Made by a program: the position numbers and the translations under genes | Assembly (NCBI GenBank): GCA_963818985.1 | Contig: CAWFUJ010000010.1 | Location: 485,017-549,016 of the forward strand | Direction: 5' to 3' | Length of the DNA stretch: 64,000 nt | Source: JAFEDN01 sp963818985 | Lineage (GTDB): Bacteria > Pseudomonadota > Gammaproteobacteria > Coxiellales > Coxiellaceae | The notes under the pieces: generated by a model | Told to the model about the DNA's origin: nothing | Database searches by the model: none | The model's input: the letters and a program-made list of their open reading frames with translations, nothing else | Shown here: positions 56,492 through 63,991 of the stretch, piece after piece | How positions within the stretch are numbered: position 1 is the first letter of the stretch | Layout: every line of letters begins with the position of its first letter

Positions 56492-57108
56492 TTACTATTT
56501 TGTTGATCGATGATAATCGGATGTTTCGTTGTGGATTAGAAAAAATACTATCTGGCCATGAGATCGTCATTATTGGCGAGGCCTATACCGGTGCGCAGGG
56601 TATGGTGTGTATCCAGCGCCACCAGCAAAAAACCCTTAAACAACCCGATCTGATCTTGCTGAATATGCAGTTACCCGATATGCCAGGAGAAAAGCTATGC
56701 CGTTATTTTCATCGCCATAGGCCAACTATTCCGTTAATTTTTTTGATGAATACGGTGCATTGGCCAACCCTCAGTCGCTTACTGGTTTCGTCTGCACGTG
56801 GGTTTTTAACCAAAGAATCTTGTTTTTGGTGTCCGGATGCAATTAAAACCGTGTTGACTGGAAAAACTTATTTGCAACCCGATCTAGCATTGGAGTTATT
56901 GCAGTATCGCAGTTGTTCGCCACTGCCCCGGTTAGAGGAATTATCTGCCCGAGAGTATGAAGTTTTGTTCATGCTAGCTAAAGGTAAAACCTATGATGAA
57001 ATTGCATCATCGATGCCGATCAGTATCAAAACGATTTATAACATCAAGACGCGAGCTTTTAAAAAATTAGCCATTGAAACTCATGCTCAGCTGAGGGGGC
57101 TGATGTAA
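56488..57108 (+). CDS. NarL/FixJ-type regulator with a degenerate receiver (Asn59 in place of Asp)
   Basis: The 206-residue paralogue of the regulator at 47527. The acidic pair Asp8-Asp9 and the Lys in GFLTKES are kept, but the phosphoacceptor site reads LLNMQLPD, with Asn59. The LuxR-type helix-turn-helix (about 150-200; LSAREYEVLFMLAKGKTYDEIA, IYNIKTRAFKKLAIE) is intact. It closes the second four-gene operon. Independent loss of the Asp to Ser and Asn in the two copies suggests a phosphorylation-independent regulator, perhaps controlled by its neighbours or by ligand or protein binding. Confidence 0.88.
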   Translation: MITILLIDDNRMFRCGLEKILSGHEIVIIGEAYTGAQGMVCIQRHQQKTLKQPDLILLNMQLPDMPGEKLCRYFHRHRPTIPLIFLMNTVHWPTLSRLLVSSARGFLTKESCFWCPDAIKTVLTGKTYLQPDLALELLQYRSCSPLPRLEELSAREYEVLFMLAKGKTYDEIASSMPISIKTIYNIKTRAFKKLAIETHAQLRGLM

Positions 57109-57894
57109 TGGTAGAATGAATTTATTCTTAATTATAAAAACCGTTATAAAAGGTCGATGCTAAACTTTACTTTCAGAAAAAATAAGCATTAATTTGGCAA
57201 ATATGCGATGTCATGGATAAAGATAAATAAGAGGATTAAGCCGCTAAAATATTTAACTTTTCACGAACAAGCTTACTATGCTTGTAAGTACAGATAGATG
57301 GGGAGATAACTAATTATTTTAGTGCGTAGAATTTAACCTTATTGCCTGAAAAATAAAAAGGGATAGAACAAAATCTTTAAATTAGACTGTTTTCGTATGG
57401 AATGTCAGTAATTACCTCAATTCCCCATATGTCTTCGTGTCTTCTCGACGCCGGAGCACTGGGTTATATAATTATATAATCAAGAATTCATCGTTTGATG
57501 AGTTAATGCTGGCGATTAAAACTATTTATATAGGTTAATATTTATCAACTTCGCGATTTCACAAAAAATAGGAATTGCAAAATTTTCCAGAAAAACAGGT
57601 TAATTTTCTAATCTTTAACCATGAACTTGAAGTTATGAACATAGTCGTTAATGGCGTTGAGGTCAAAAAATTCATGTCAGTGACAGAACAACCCACCCCT
57701 ATCGTTCCAGAATTTTGCAGAAATGCAGGTCAAAAATGATTTAGAATTAATCGTCAAAACACTTCGAAATAACATAATAAAAATAGACGAAATAAATTTC
57801 AATTAGCACCCTTCTATATTTATTTTTAAGATAATCTCTATAGAGAGATAAATAGCTCCATTTATAAAATTAGGTTGAGCATCAATTTTTAATT
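57109..57894. other. AT-rich intergenic region without a recognised gene
   Basis: Nearly 800 bases follow the mobile-element operon. I see no supported ORF and no clear RNA structure. Confidence 0.5.
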
Positions 57895-58188
57895 TTAAGT
57901 ATTTTTCTCTATTTTATCTTTTATGAAATTTTGCAATGCATTTTCTCGGTATTTTTTTTCTTTCCAGGCAATCCATTGATAAATTACAAATAAAAGTAAG
58001 GAAAATATTATAAATATTATTAGATTAGATAAAGAGGTATGTTGAGCTGACAAAACCACAGACCACATAATAACCAACAAGCCTATGGCAATCAAATAAG
58101 CTATCCTTGTTAGAGTTTGATTAATTTCAAGTAGCATAATGGCATTAGTTGAATCATATACCACTCCAACTCTTTTATCATTATCCAT
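57895..58188 (-). CDS. Small membrane protein with two helices, unknown function
   Basis: The 97-residue product has two predicted transmembrane helices (IAYLIAIGLLVIMWSVVL, about 29-48; LIIFIIFSLLLFVIYQW, about 55-73) and a basic C-terminus. The start follows GAGGTAAG. I recognise no family. It lies in the same orientation as the membrane protein at 58517. Confidence 0.6.
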   Translation of the reverse strand: MDNDKRVGVVYDSTNAIMLLEINQTLTRIAYLIAIGLLVIMWSVVLSAQHTSLSNLIIFIIFSLLLFVIYQWIAWKEKKYRENALQNFIKDKIEKNT

Positions 58189-58516
58189 CTTACCTCCTCA
58201 GATAATTAATTAATGCCAATTAATCATGCCAGAATGTCTTTACATAAAAAATTTATGCTATGCTTTCTGCATTAATTAATTTGTTGTTTTGAGTCTTTTA
58301 AATTGTAGAAGACTTTCTGGGATTTATCGAATTCCTCAATTAGGAATTGATAATATTCATTCAATTAGCGGTCTATAGTGAATTACACGCAGCTCAAATT
58401 TTAAATATCCTGAGGAATAATGAATTCTTTTTTCAGTTATTGTGTAATAAAAGAGCTGCCTGAGGGCCATGAGGTTTATGAGTTTTTTCAGAAAAAAGTA
58501 TAACTCTCCTATACCC
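58189..58516. other. AT-rich gap between two small membrane protein genes
   Basis: I see nothing supported here. The minus-strand frame at 58357-58539 lacks a ribosome site and family features. Confidence 0.45.
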
Positions 58517-58960
58517 TTAATTGCCTGATGAATGATCATCTTTATGGATATTTTTTGATAACTCTTTTTGCAAGGCTAGTAAAATTTCCTGTTGCTTTTG
58601 TATTTCCACTTGCATTGATAGAAGATCGGTTAGCGGTATTGAGGGCAAAGCTAGTTCGAATATTTTCTCTTTGAAATGAACTACTTTTGCAGTGATATTG
58701 TAGGTCAGTAGAGATATCAGGGTTGACATCAACATGGCAAGGCCCATCATCATCCAAAATCCTTCCATTGTGGAGCGTTGTAGTGCAATGTTCATCCCGG
58801 TCAGAAGAAGGAGGGTAAAAAAGCCAGCTCCGACCATGAATCCAGTTGCAGTGATCACATCGGCGGCGTTCAAAAGAATGGAAAGAAATCGACGTTCTTG
58901 GCCAGAATTGGTTGGGGAAATCTTCTGGTCTGGAGTGAAAGGTTCTTTCATGTCTGCCAT
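58517..58960 (-). CDS. Membrane protein with two helices and a C-terminal coiled coil, unknown function
   Basis: The 147-residue product starts after AAGGCGACG. Transmembrane helices lie near 32-55 (VITATGFMVGAGFFTLLLL) and 67-90 (MMMGLAMLMSTLISLL). A helical region rich in Gln, Glu and Leu follows (MQVEIQKQQEILLALQKEL, about 112-131). No family is recognised. Confidence 0.65.
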   Translation of the reverse strand: MADMKEPFTPDQKISPTNSGQERRFLSILLNAADVITATGFMVGAGFFTLLLLTGMNIALQRSTMEGFWMMMGLAMLMSTLISLLTYNITAKVVHFKEKIFELALPSIPLTDLLSMQVEIQKQQEILLALQKELSKNIHKDDHSSGN

Positions 58961-59610
58961 AGTCGTCGCCTTGTGAATTATTAATAAATTTAATATTAAT
59001 TATAACGCACAGAGTTGAAATGGTCAAATAATAATCAAGTCGATGGGCTTTAAATCCCCTGAAGCCGTCCCCAGACAACAATAACTTGTATGGTTAAGAT
59101 TTGAATGGTTTGAAAATGATTTTTTGATCTGCATTTAATATGCTTAAACTGCAAATTCTGGGAAATGACTTACCGATTGGTGGGGTGAGATTAGGAGCCG
59201 CACTATTATGTATTGCAGAAACGATTAAAAATAGTGGGAGCTTGGTGGAAGATAGACAACATCAATCACATGATTAATCTTCGTGTTTACCGGACAAATC
59301 ATGGATGGGTAGGATTACTGGATTCTCAGATTATAGTTTTACTATAGTTTTAATTAACTCGTGCGGAATGTGAGTTGAAGCTGACGGACTGCCTCTGATA
59401 CGCTATGATCTTCATACAGTAACAGCTGCGCTTTATTCAGAACTTCCAGCATAAAACCGCTGCATAATATCCTTTTTTGAATTTATAAAGTGCAGAATGG
59501 GGACTTTCTTCAAGATATTTCTTTACACTGTGCTTTATTCTGACGTCAAACGCTTCCTCAAAGTCAAGTAAAATTTTAGAGTAATCGCCGGAGATTTTTC
59601 CATAGATTTA
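58961..59610. other. Region with decayed sequence and one doubtful small ORF
   Basis: A 45-codon frame at 59140-59277 (with LPIGGVRLGAALLCIAETI) has no clear ribosome site. A minus-strand stretch near 59390-59460 reads LNKAQLLLYEDHSVSEAVRQ, possibly a transposase scrap. Neither is firmly supported. Confidence 0.35.
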
Positions 59611-59905
59611 TTAAAACAAATCAACCCCTTGTGCAGTTTTTTTCAGATTTTTCTGTCTATAACTTAGCCTATTTACTTTAATGATGGAAGAATAATGAAC
59701 AACTCGATCTAAAGTAGCGGAGGCTAAAATATTTCAGCAAAAATATCTCCCCATTGCTCAAAGGATTTATTAGTCGTCATCATGATTGAACCGTTTTCAT
59801 AACGGCGAGAGATAATTTCAAAAAAATCATCCGCACTGTGGCTAGGAACTTTTTTAAATCCCAGCTCATTGATAATTAATAAATCGGGAGCTAAATAAAA
59901 ATTTA
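59611..59905 (-). pseudogene. IS21-type IstB ATPase C-terminal fragment, frameshifted
   Basis: The minus strand encodes LAPDLLIINELGFKKVPS, then ADDFFEIISRRYENGSI and TTNKSFEQWGDIFAE, which is the Walker B and later part of IstB. The frame then shifts once to continue SATLDRVVHYSSIIKV to a stop at 59611. No istA or element end is seen. The GRDP-like cassette starts just beyond, so the two may have arrived by related rearrangements. Confidence 0.7.
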
Positions 59906-59922
59906 ATTTCTTATGCTAAAAA

Positions 59923-59951
59923 TTGACAGTAACTTTCAAAGTTGATATAGT
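59923..59951 (+). promoter_or_regulatory. Promoter of the first GRDP-like/micropeptide cassette
   Basis: TTGACA, 17 bp, then TATAGT form a near-consensus sigma-70 promoter 36 bases before the ATG of the GRDP-like gene. The same block recurs at 62133-62161 (TTGATA-17-TATAGT) with 22 identical bases. Confidence 0.7.
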
Positions 59952-59986
59952 CATTCTTACAAAGTTTTTGAGAATAGAATGTAAAA

Positions 59987-60481
59987 ATGGATATGTTATT
60001 TACAAAGCCAGATTTCACAAGAGTAAGAAAACTGATTAATACAGTTGATTTAAGTTCAACAATTAACAGACTTGTTAAGGTTCATCATTGGAAAAAATCA
60101 TTAGCTTTAAAAGCAGTTCAGCAATATCGCAATTATCTTTTTTTGAAATTCAAATATAACAACACGCATTCGCTACCTCCATCCTTAGATATTGATGAGG
60201 TCTGGCATGCTCATATTTTGCATACTGAAGAATATGCCGAATTTTGTCAGAATGTCTTTGGCTTTTTTTTACACCATCAACCTCACCATGGCAAAGACAA
60301 TCAGTTAACAGATGCCGATATCGCTAAATCTTTTGAACAAGAAACCCAGAAATTATATTATTTAGAATTTGGAGAATATATCGAGGCAGTGATGCCCTTG
60401 TCATTCAATGTGATCTTAAAGAGATTAGTTGCGTTCATTAAAATCAATAAAAACATGATCGCTACAACTGAAAAGCTTTAG
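59987..60481 (+). CDS. GRDP-like protein, copy 1
   Basis: The 164-residue product resembles bacterial members of the glycine-rich-domain-protein-like family (PF07173 type), judged from motif order. A helical N-terminus (STINRLVKVHHW, ALKAVQQYRNYLFLK) is followed by the hallmark PPSLDIDEVWHAHILHTEEY (about residues 64-83), FCQNVFGFFLHHQPHHGKD and YYLEFGEYIEAV. The His, Asp and Glu residues in WHAH and HHQPHH could form a metal site. The family has no settled biochemical function. It is followed by two micropeptide genes repeated with it in copy 2, so it may act on or with those peptides. Confidence 0.75.
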   Translation: MDMLFTKPDFTRVRKLINTVDLSSTINRLVKVHHWKKSLALKAVQQYRNYLFLKFKYNNTHSLPPSLDIDEVWHAHILHTEEYAEFCQNVFGFFLHHQPHHGKDNQLTDADIAKSFEQETQKLYYLEFGEYIEAVMPLSFNVILKRLVAFIKINKNMIATTEKL

Positions 60482-60504
60482 ATTTTAGAAAAGAGGAAAA
60501 AATA

Positions 60505-60597
60505 ATGATGCTATTTGGAATATGGGCTATATCATTTGGAATTTCAATTTATATGATATATGGCACAAGCTTTAAAAATTTTGACTGCGATGATTAA
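60505..60597 (+). CDS. Micropeptide 1a: 30-residue membrane peptide
   Basis: An ATG 23 bases after the GRDP-like stop, behind AAGAGGAAAAAAT, opens a 30-codon frame. Its first 20 residues are hydrophobic (MLFGIWAISFGISIYMIYG) and would span a membrane. The end is polar and acidic (FKNFDCDD). The copy at 61112 is identical through 27 residues and then differs slightly, as expected for a coding duplication. Too short for ordinary gene calls. Confidence 0.6.
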   Translation: MMLFGIWAISFGISIYMIYGTSFKNFDCDD

Positions 60598-60618
60598 AAT
60601 TGATTTTTTTACAAGTTT

Positions 60619-60665
60619 TAGCTTTGTCTATCAGAGCTAGAAAAGGAGACTCATCTGTGATGAGT
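60619..60665 (+). promoter_or_regulatory. Two conserved hairpins before micropeptide 1b
   Basis: TAGCTTTG/CAGAGCTA (60619-60639) and ACTCATC/GATGAGT (60649-60665) are hairpins. In copy 2 the first is TAGCTTTG/CAAAGCTA, so the one difference keeps pairing (G-U versus A-U). They lie between the two micropeptide genes and may control the second one's translation or mRNA stability. Confidence 0.5.
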
Positions 60666-60693
60666 TAGTATTAACATCTCAAAGGAGAAGGCA

Positions 60694-60747
60694 ATGAAAA
60701 AGCTATTAAAATTCTTAAAAAAAGCGCAATTTGCTCATTGTATGTAA
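60694..60747 (+). CDS. Micropeptide 1b: 17-residue cationic peptide ending His-Cys-Met
   Basis: AAAGGAGAAGGCA precedes an ATG encoding MKKLLKFLKKAQFAHCM. The peptide is cationic and amphipathic with one Cys as the penultimate residue. Copy 2 (61310) encodes MKKLLKFLKKAKSAYCF and copy 3 (63884) a related 19-mer ending TrpCysAsn. Conservation of length, Lys/Leu pattern and penultimate Cys in three diverged copies argues for translation. It could be a signalling, antimicrobial or modified (RiPP-type) peptide. Confidence 0.65.
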   Translation: MKKLLKFLKKAQFAHCM

Positions 60748-60794
60748 TTAAGTAAAGCCATGCTCTCTTTAAAATTCATGAATTTTGACTTTAT

Positions 60795-61088
60795 TTGAAA
60801 GCATGGGTCTGGCATGCTCATATTTTGCATACGGAAGAATATGCCGAATTTTGTCAGAATGTCTTTGGCTTTTTTTTACATCATCACCCTCATCAAGGCA
60901 AAGACAATCAGTTAACTGATACCGATATTGCCAAAGCCTTTGAACAAGAAACCCAGAAATTATATTATTTAGAATTTGGAGAATATATCGAGGCAGTGGT
61001 GCCCTTGTCATTAAATGTGATCTTAAAGAGATTGGTTGCGTTCATTAAAATCAATAAAAACATGATCGTTACAACTGAAAAGCTTTAG
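60795..61088 (+). pseudogene. GRDP-like protein, copy 2, lacking its N-terminal third
   Basis: From the WHAH motif onward the sequence is almost identical to copy 1 (VWHAHILHTEEYAEFC, FFLHHHPHQGKD, YYLEFGEYIEAV). The first 70 or so residues are replaced by a short unrelated lead (MKA). It arose by tandem duplication of the cassette with a junction near 60800. It may be inactive or may leave only the motif-bearing part. Confidence 0.7.
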
Positions 61089-61111
61089 TTTTTGGAAAAG
61101 AGGAAAAAATA

Positions 61112-61210
61112 ATGATGCTATTTGGAATATGGGCTATATCATTTGGAATTTCAATTTATATGATATATGGCACAAGCTTTAAAAATTTTGACTACGATGA
61201 TGAAAATTAA
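61112..61210 (+). CDS. Micropeptide 2a: 32-residue membrane peptide
   Basis: The duplicate of micropeptide 1a, with the same hydrophobic span, ending FKNFDYDDEN. The Cys of copy 1 is Tyr here and the stop has moved two codons. The spacing from the GRDP-like stop is the same as in copy 1. Confidence 0.58.
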   Translation: MMLFGIWAISFGISIYMIYGTSFKNFDYDDEN

Positions 61211-61225
61211 TTTTTCTACAAGTTT

Positions 61226-61272
61226 TAGCTTTGTCTATCAAAGCTAGGAAAAGGAGGCTCATCTGCGATGAG
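61226..61272 (+). promoter_or_regulatory. Conserved hairpins before micropeptide 2b
   Basis: TAGCTTTG/CAAAGCTA (61226-61246) and CTCATC/GATGAG (61258-61272) match the copy 1 hairpins in place and pairing. Confidence 0.5.
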
Positions 61273-61309
61273 TTAGTTAGTATGAACCTCATATCAAAGG
61301 AGAAAGGCA

Positions 61310-61363
61310 ATGAAGAAGTTACTGAAATTCTTGAAGAAAGCCAAGTCCGCTTATTGTTTTTAA
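61310..61363 (+). CDS. Micropeptide 2b: 17-residue cationic peptide ending Tyr-Cys-Phe
   Basis: AAAGGAGAAAGGCA precedes an ATG encoding MKKLLKFLKKAKSAYCF. Many differences from copy 1 are synonymous (for example AAG/AAA, CTG/TTA, TTG/TTA), which is good evidence that the peptide itself is selected. A strong terminator follows within 10 bases. Confidence 0.68.
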   Translation: MKKLLKFLKKAKSAYCF

Positions 61364-61371
61364 GATTTCAC

Positions 61372-61420
61372 TTATAAGCCACATTATTTTTCCTGTATGG
61401 AAAATAAATGTGGCTTATAA
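61372..61420. terminator. Strong terminator of the duplicated cassette
   Basis: TTATAAGCCACAT and ATGTGGCTTATAA, continued by AT-rich pairs up to TTTTTCC/GGAAAA, form a stem of about 20 bp around TGTAT. It directly follows micropeptide 2b and marks the operon end. Confidence 0.75.
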
Positions 61421-61857
61421 ACCCATAATCAGTCGTAATCAATGGAATTTATATTGCCGAACAACTTCTTTAAGGCCTCCCCACAAACACCGAAGAGTAT
61501 GCAATTATAGTAAACACAGCTGATAATTCTTGCGGCAATATATTATCATTTGTTTATCAAGGTCTCTTGATAACGGTCAGTTAAAACATGCTTGTCAATT
61601 TACTTTCAAAATCACAGATAAAAACGGCCAGAATACATCTTCTGCAAAAGCTTGGAATTATAATTTTATTTGTACTAGACAGATTCTGAAATATCAGATG
61701 GTAACGTTTTGTTTACGATGGAGCATAATTAATTTTTAATTATTGATTCAGTGGTTAAAACCTTATCCACTAAATCAGATTTTTATATATGAATTATAAG
61801 AAGGATGCTGAGATAGATGGTAAAATATTTTTTCTAATCAGTATTAGAAAAGTCCCA
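61421..61857. other. AT-rich region without a supported gene
   Basis: A plus-strand frame at 61530-61739 is open, but its codon use and lack of a ribosome site do not support it. Confidence 0.45.
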
Positions 61858-61860
61858 TCA

Positions 61861-61968
61861 ATCCAATAAGCTTTCAATGGCTAACTTTTTAAAAGCTTGC
61901 GTTTTGATATTATAAACTGTTTTAATATTGATCGGTATCAATTTACGATTTGATCATAAATTTTCTGC
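61861..61968 (-). pseudogene. LuxR-type HTH remnant related to the NarL-type regulators
   Basis: The minus strand encodes IPINIKTVYNIKTQAFKKLAIE, close to the regulator at 56488 (ISIKTIYNIKTRAFKKLAIE). Just upstream YDQIVN, matching YDEIAS, lies in another frame. It is the scrap of a third degenerate-receiver regulator gene, so the mobile module has been here too. Confidence 0.65.
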
Positions 61969-62132
61969 CTATTCGGTGTTATCACAAAAATGATAATGTT
62001 CCCCTTAAGACCAAAATAAAAGAGTCCTTCATTGTACAATAAAACCACCTATAAAACTGTTAAAAATTGTGAGGTGGTGACAATGGGGGACTGGCTCATT
62101 ATGAGTAAAAAAGAGCTCTAATGCAAAGTAAG
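61969..62132. other. Short AT-rich gap before the third cassette promoter
   Basis: Nothing supported is seen. Confidence 0.4.
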
Positions 62133-62161
62133 TTGATAGTAATTTTCAAAGTTGATATAGT
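62133..62161 (+). promoter_or_regulatory. Promoter of the third GRDP-like cassette, now separated from its gene
   Basis: TTGATA-17-TATAGT, nearly identical to the promoter at 59923. An IS630 element now lies between it and the GRDP-like gene at 63350, which probably lowers or changes expression. Confidence 0.65.
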
Positions 62162-62197
62162 CATTGCTAATAAATTTTTTGGAAATAAGAAATTCTC

Positions 62198-63327
62198 ATT
62201 AAATATCTATCACTAATATTAAAAATACTGTATCCTTGAGCCAATTAAAATTAATGAGTTGAAGGTTATGATAAGGATATTTTTAACGCCCCAAGAAAAA
62301 ACAGCATTAACGCAACTGAGGCTACATCGTAAATCGAGCATAGGAGAACGTGCTTATTATGTTTTATTAGCTGCTGATGGTAAATCTCCCCCTGAAATAG
62401 CAGAGTATTTGAAGCGAAGTGTCATAACCATTCGTTTATGGCTTGGCCGCTATCTGAATCAAGGAATGACTGGTTTAAAAACTAAAAAACAACCTGGCCG
62501 ACCAGCAAAAAAAGCCCTCGTCATTGAAGAAAGCCTTAAAGAATTACTGAGTCATTCGCCAAAAGATTATGGATATCAAGAAGCGGGATGGCAAGTTAAC
62601 ATCTTGCGAGATTGGTTTTCAAAACAAGGTTGTATTGCGTGCGATAATACGATAGTTAAATCTCTCAACAAATTAGGTTTTGTGTATAAACGGTTTTCAA
62701 AAACGTTACCTAAAAATACACTATCAAGCTCGGAGAAAAACGACAAGATAGAAAATATGGTGGAAGCAATAAAAAATTATCCTCCAAAGGAAACTGAGAT
62801 ATTGTTTGTAGATGAATCTCACTTTTCAAATCAACCTTATGTCAGTCGGGGCTGGTTTAGACGTGGTGAAAAAAAATGGTAAACACTGTAAAAACAGGCT
62901 AAGCAAAACGATTTTTGGTGCATTAAGTCTACGAAAGAACCGCTTTTATTGGAAACAGTCAGATAGGGGTAACAGTATTCAATTTATTCAGTTTCTGCAT
63001 CAACTTCATCAGGCCAATCCCTCTAAAAGTTTGATTATTATTTTGGACAATGGTTCTATTCATCAAAGTAAAAAAGTACAGTCATTCGTTAAAAAACATG
63101 ATTGGGTAAAATTGTTTTTTCTGCCGCCGTATTCGCCAGAATACAATCCAATCGAACGTTTTTGGCAATGGTTGAAGCAAAAAGTATACGGTTCAAAATC
63201 ATTTATCCGTATAGAGGATTTGATTGAGCAGTTGCGAAAATTAATATGGCATTACCACGAAGGGAATACGATTTCAAAAATCAATTTTAATTATGAAGCC
63301 TACGCCAGATTACTATAGATATTTAAT
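62198..63327 (+). mobile_element. IS630-family insertion sequence
   Basis: The terminal inverted repeats are ATTAAATATCTAT (62198-62210) and its exact complement (63315-63327). The outer bases contain TA on both sides, as expected for TA-targeting IS630/Tc1-type elements. The length of about 1.13 kb is typical. It carries a DDE transposase in two frames. Confidence 0.88.
62259..63318 (+). CDS. IS630-family DDE transposase in two overlapping frames
   Basis: The first frame (62259-62882) has an N-terminal helix-turn-helix (SIGERAYYVLLAADG, SPPEIAEYLKRSVITI) and the first catalytic Asp in ILFVDESHF. The second (ending 63318) has the Asp in LIIILDNGSIHQSK and the Glu in YNPIERFWQWLKQK. The frames meet at a run of eight A (62869-62876). 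One A fewer gives a single complete protein. This may be programmed slippage, known in several IS families, or a disabling indel. Confidence 0.85.
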
Positions 63328-63349
63328 GCGGACTGCTTAGAGTGTAAAA

Positions 63350-63814
63350 ATGGATATGTTACTTACAGAGCCAGATTTCGCTAAAATAAAAAAACTAATT
63401 AATGCGGTAGATTTAAGTTCAACAATTAACAGACTTGTTAAGGTTCATCATTGGAAAAACTCATTGGCTTTAAAAGCAGTTCAACAATATCGTAATTATC
63501 TTTTTCTAAAGAAGAAATATGGTAAGACCTATTCTTTACCACCTTCTTACGATATTGATGAAGTATGGCATGCCCATATTTTACATACTGAAGACTACTA
63601 TACTTTTTGCAAAGAAGTGTTTGGAGATTTTTTACATCACCATCCACATCACGGTAAAAATAACAGCATTACCGATCAAGAAATCGCAGAAGGTTTTAAA
63701 AAGACACAAGAGCTATATTACACAGAGTTTGGTGAATATATTTATGCAGTTAAACCCATACCTTTCAAAATTAGATTGAAAAGATTATTTATGAATTCTT
63801 CAGGCACTGCCTGA
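63350..63814 (+). CDS. GRDP-like protein, copy 3
   Basis: The 154-residue product is a diverged, full-length relative of copy 1. N-terminal segments are the same (STINRLVKVHHWKNSLALKA) and the core reads PPSYDIDEVWHAHILHTEDY, FGDFLHHHPHHGKN and YYTEFGEYIYAV. The C-terminus differs. The WHAH and HHHPHH residues are kept, which supports their importance. The gene sits directly behind the IS630 element, 23 bases from its right end, and is followed by micropeptide 3. The hydrophobic peptide of copies 1 and 2 is absent here. Confidence 0.75.
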   Translation: MDMLLTEPDFAKIKKLINAVDLSSTINRLVKVHHWKNSLALKAVQQYRNYLFLKKKYGKTYSLPPSYDIDEVWHAHILHTEDYYTFCKEVFGDFLHHHPHHGKNNSITDQEIAEGFKKTQELYYTEFGEYIYAVKPIPFKIRLKRLFMNSSGTA

Positions 63815-63883
63815 GAAATGGGGAAGCTAATCAGTCTAAATTCAGGTTGATTTACTTTGTATTTTTTGATAAGGGAGACAAAA

Positions 63884-63943
63884 ATGAAGTTATTAAAAAC
63901 TTTATTCGAAAAACAAAAAGCAATTCCAGCTTGGTGTAATTAA
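63884..63943 (+). CDS. Micropeptide 3: 19-residue peptide ending Trp-Cys-Asn
   Basis: AAGGGAGACAAAA precedes an ATG encoding MKLLKTLFEKQKAIPAWCN. It shares MKxLL, basic residues and a penultimate Cys after an aromatic residue with micropeptides 1b and 2b, though the middle differs. A terminator follows within 10 bases. Confidence 0.65.
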   Translation: MKLLKTLFEKQKAIPAWCN

Positions 63944-63951
63944 TGGGGAAA

Positions 63952-63991
63952 AAGGACACAGGATTGGGTTATATTCTTGTGTCCTTATTTT
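63952..63991 (+). terminator. Intrinsic terminator of the third cassette
   Basis: AAGGACACA (63952-63960) and TGTGTCCTT (63978-63986) form a perfect stem followed by ATTTTG. Confidence 0.7.

Noticed and set aside
61530..61739. 69-codon plus-strand frame
   Set aside because: No ribosome site, low-complexity AT-rich codons and no recognisable motif.
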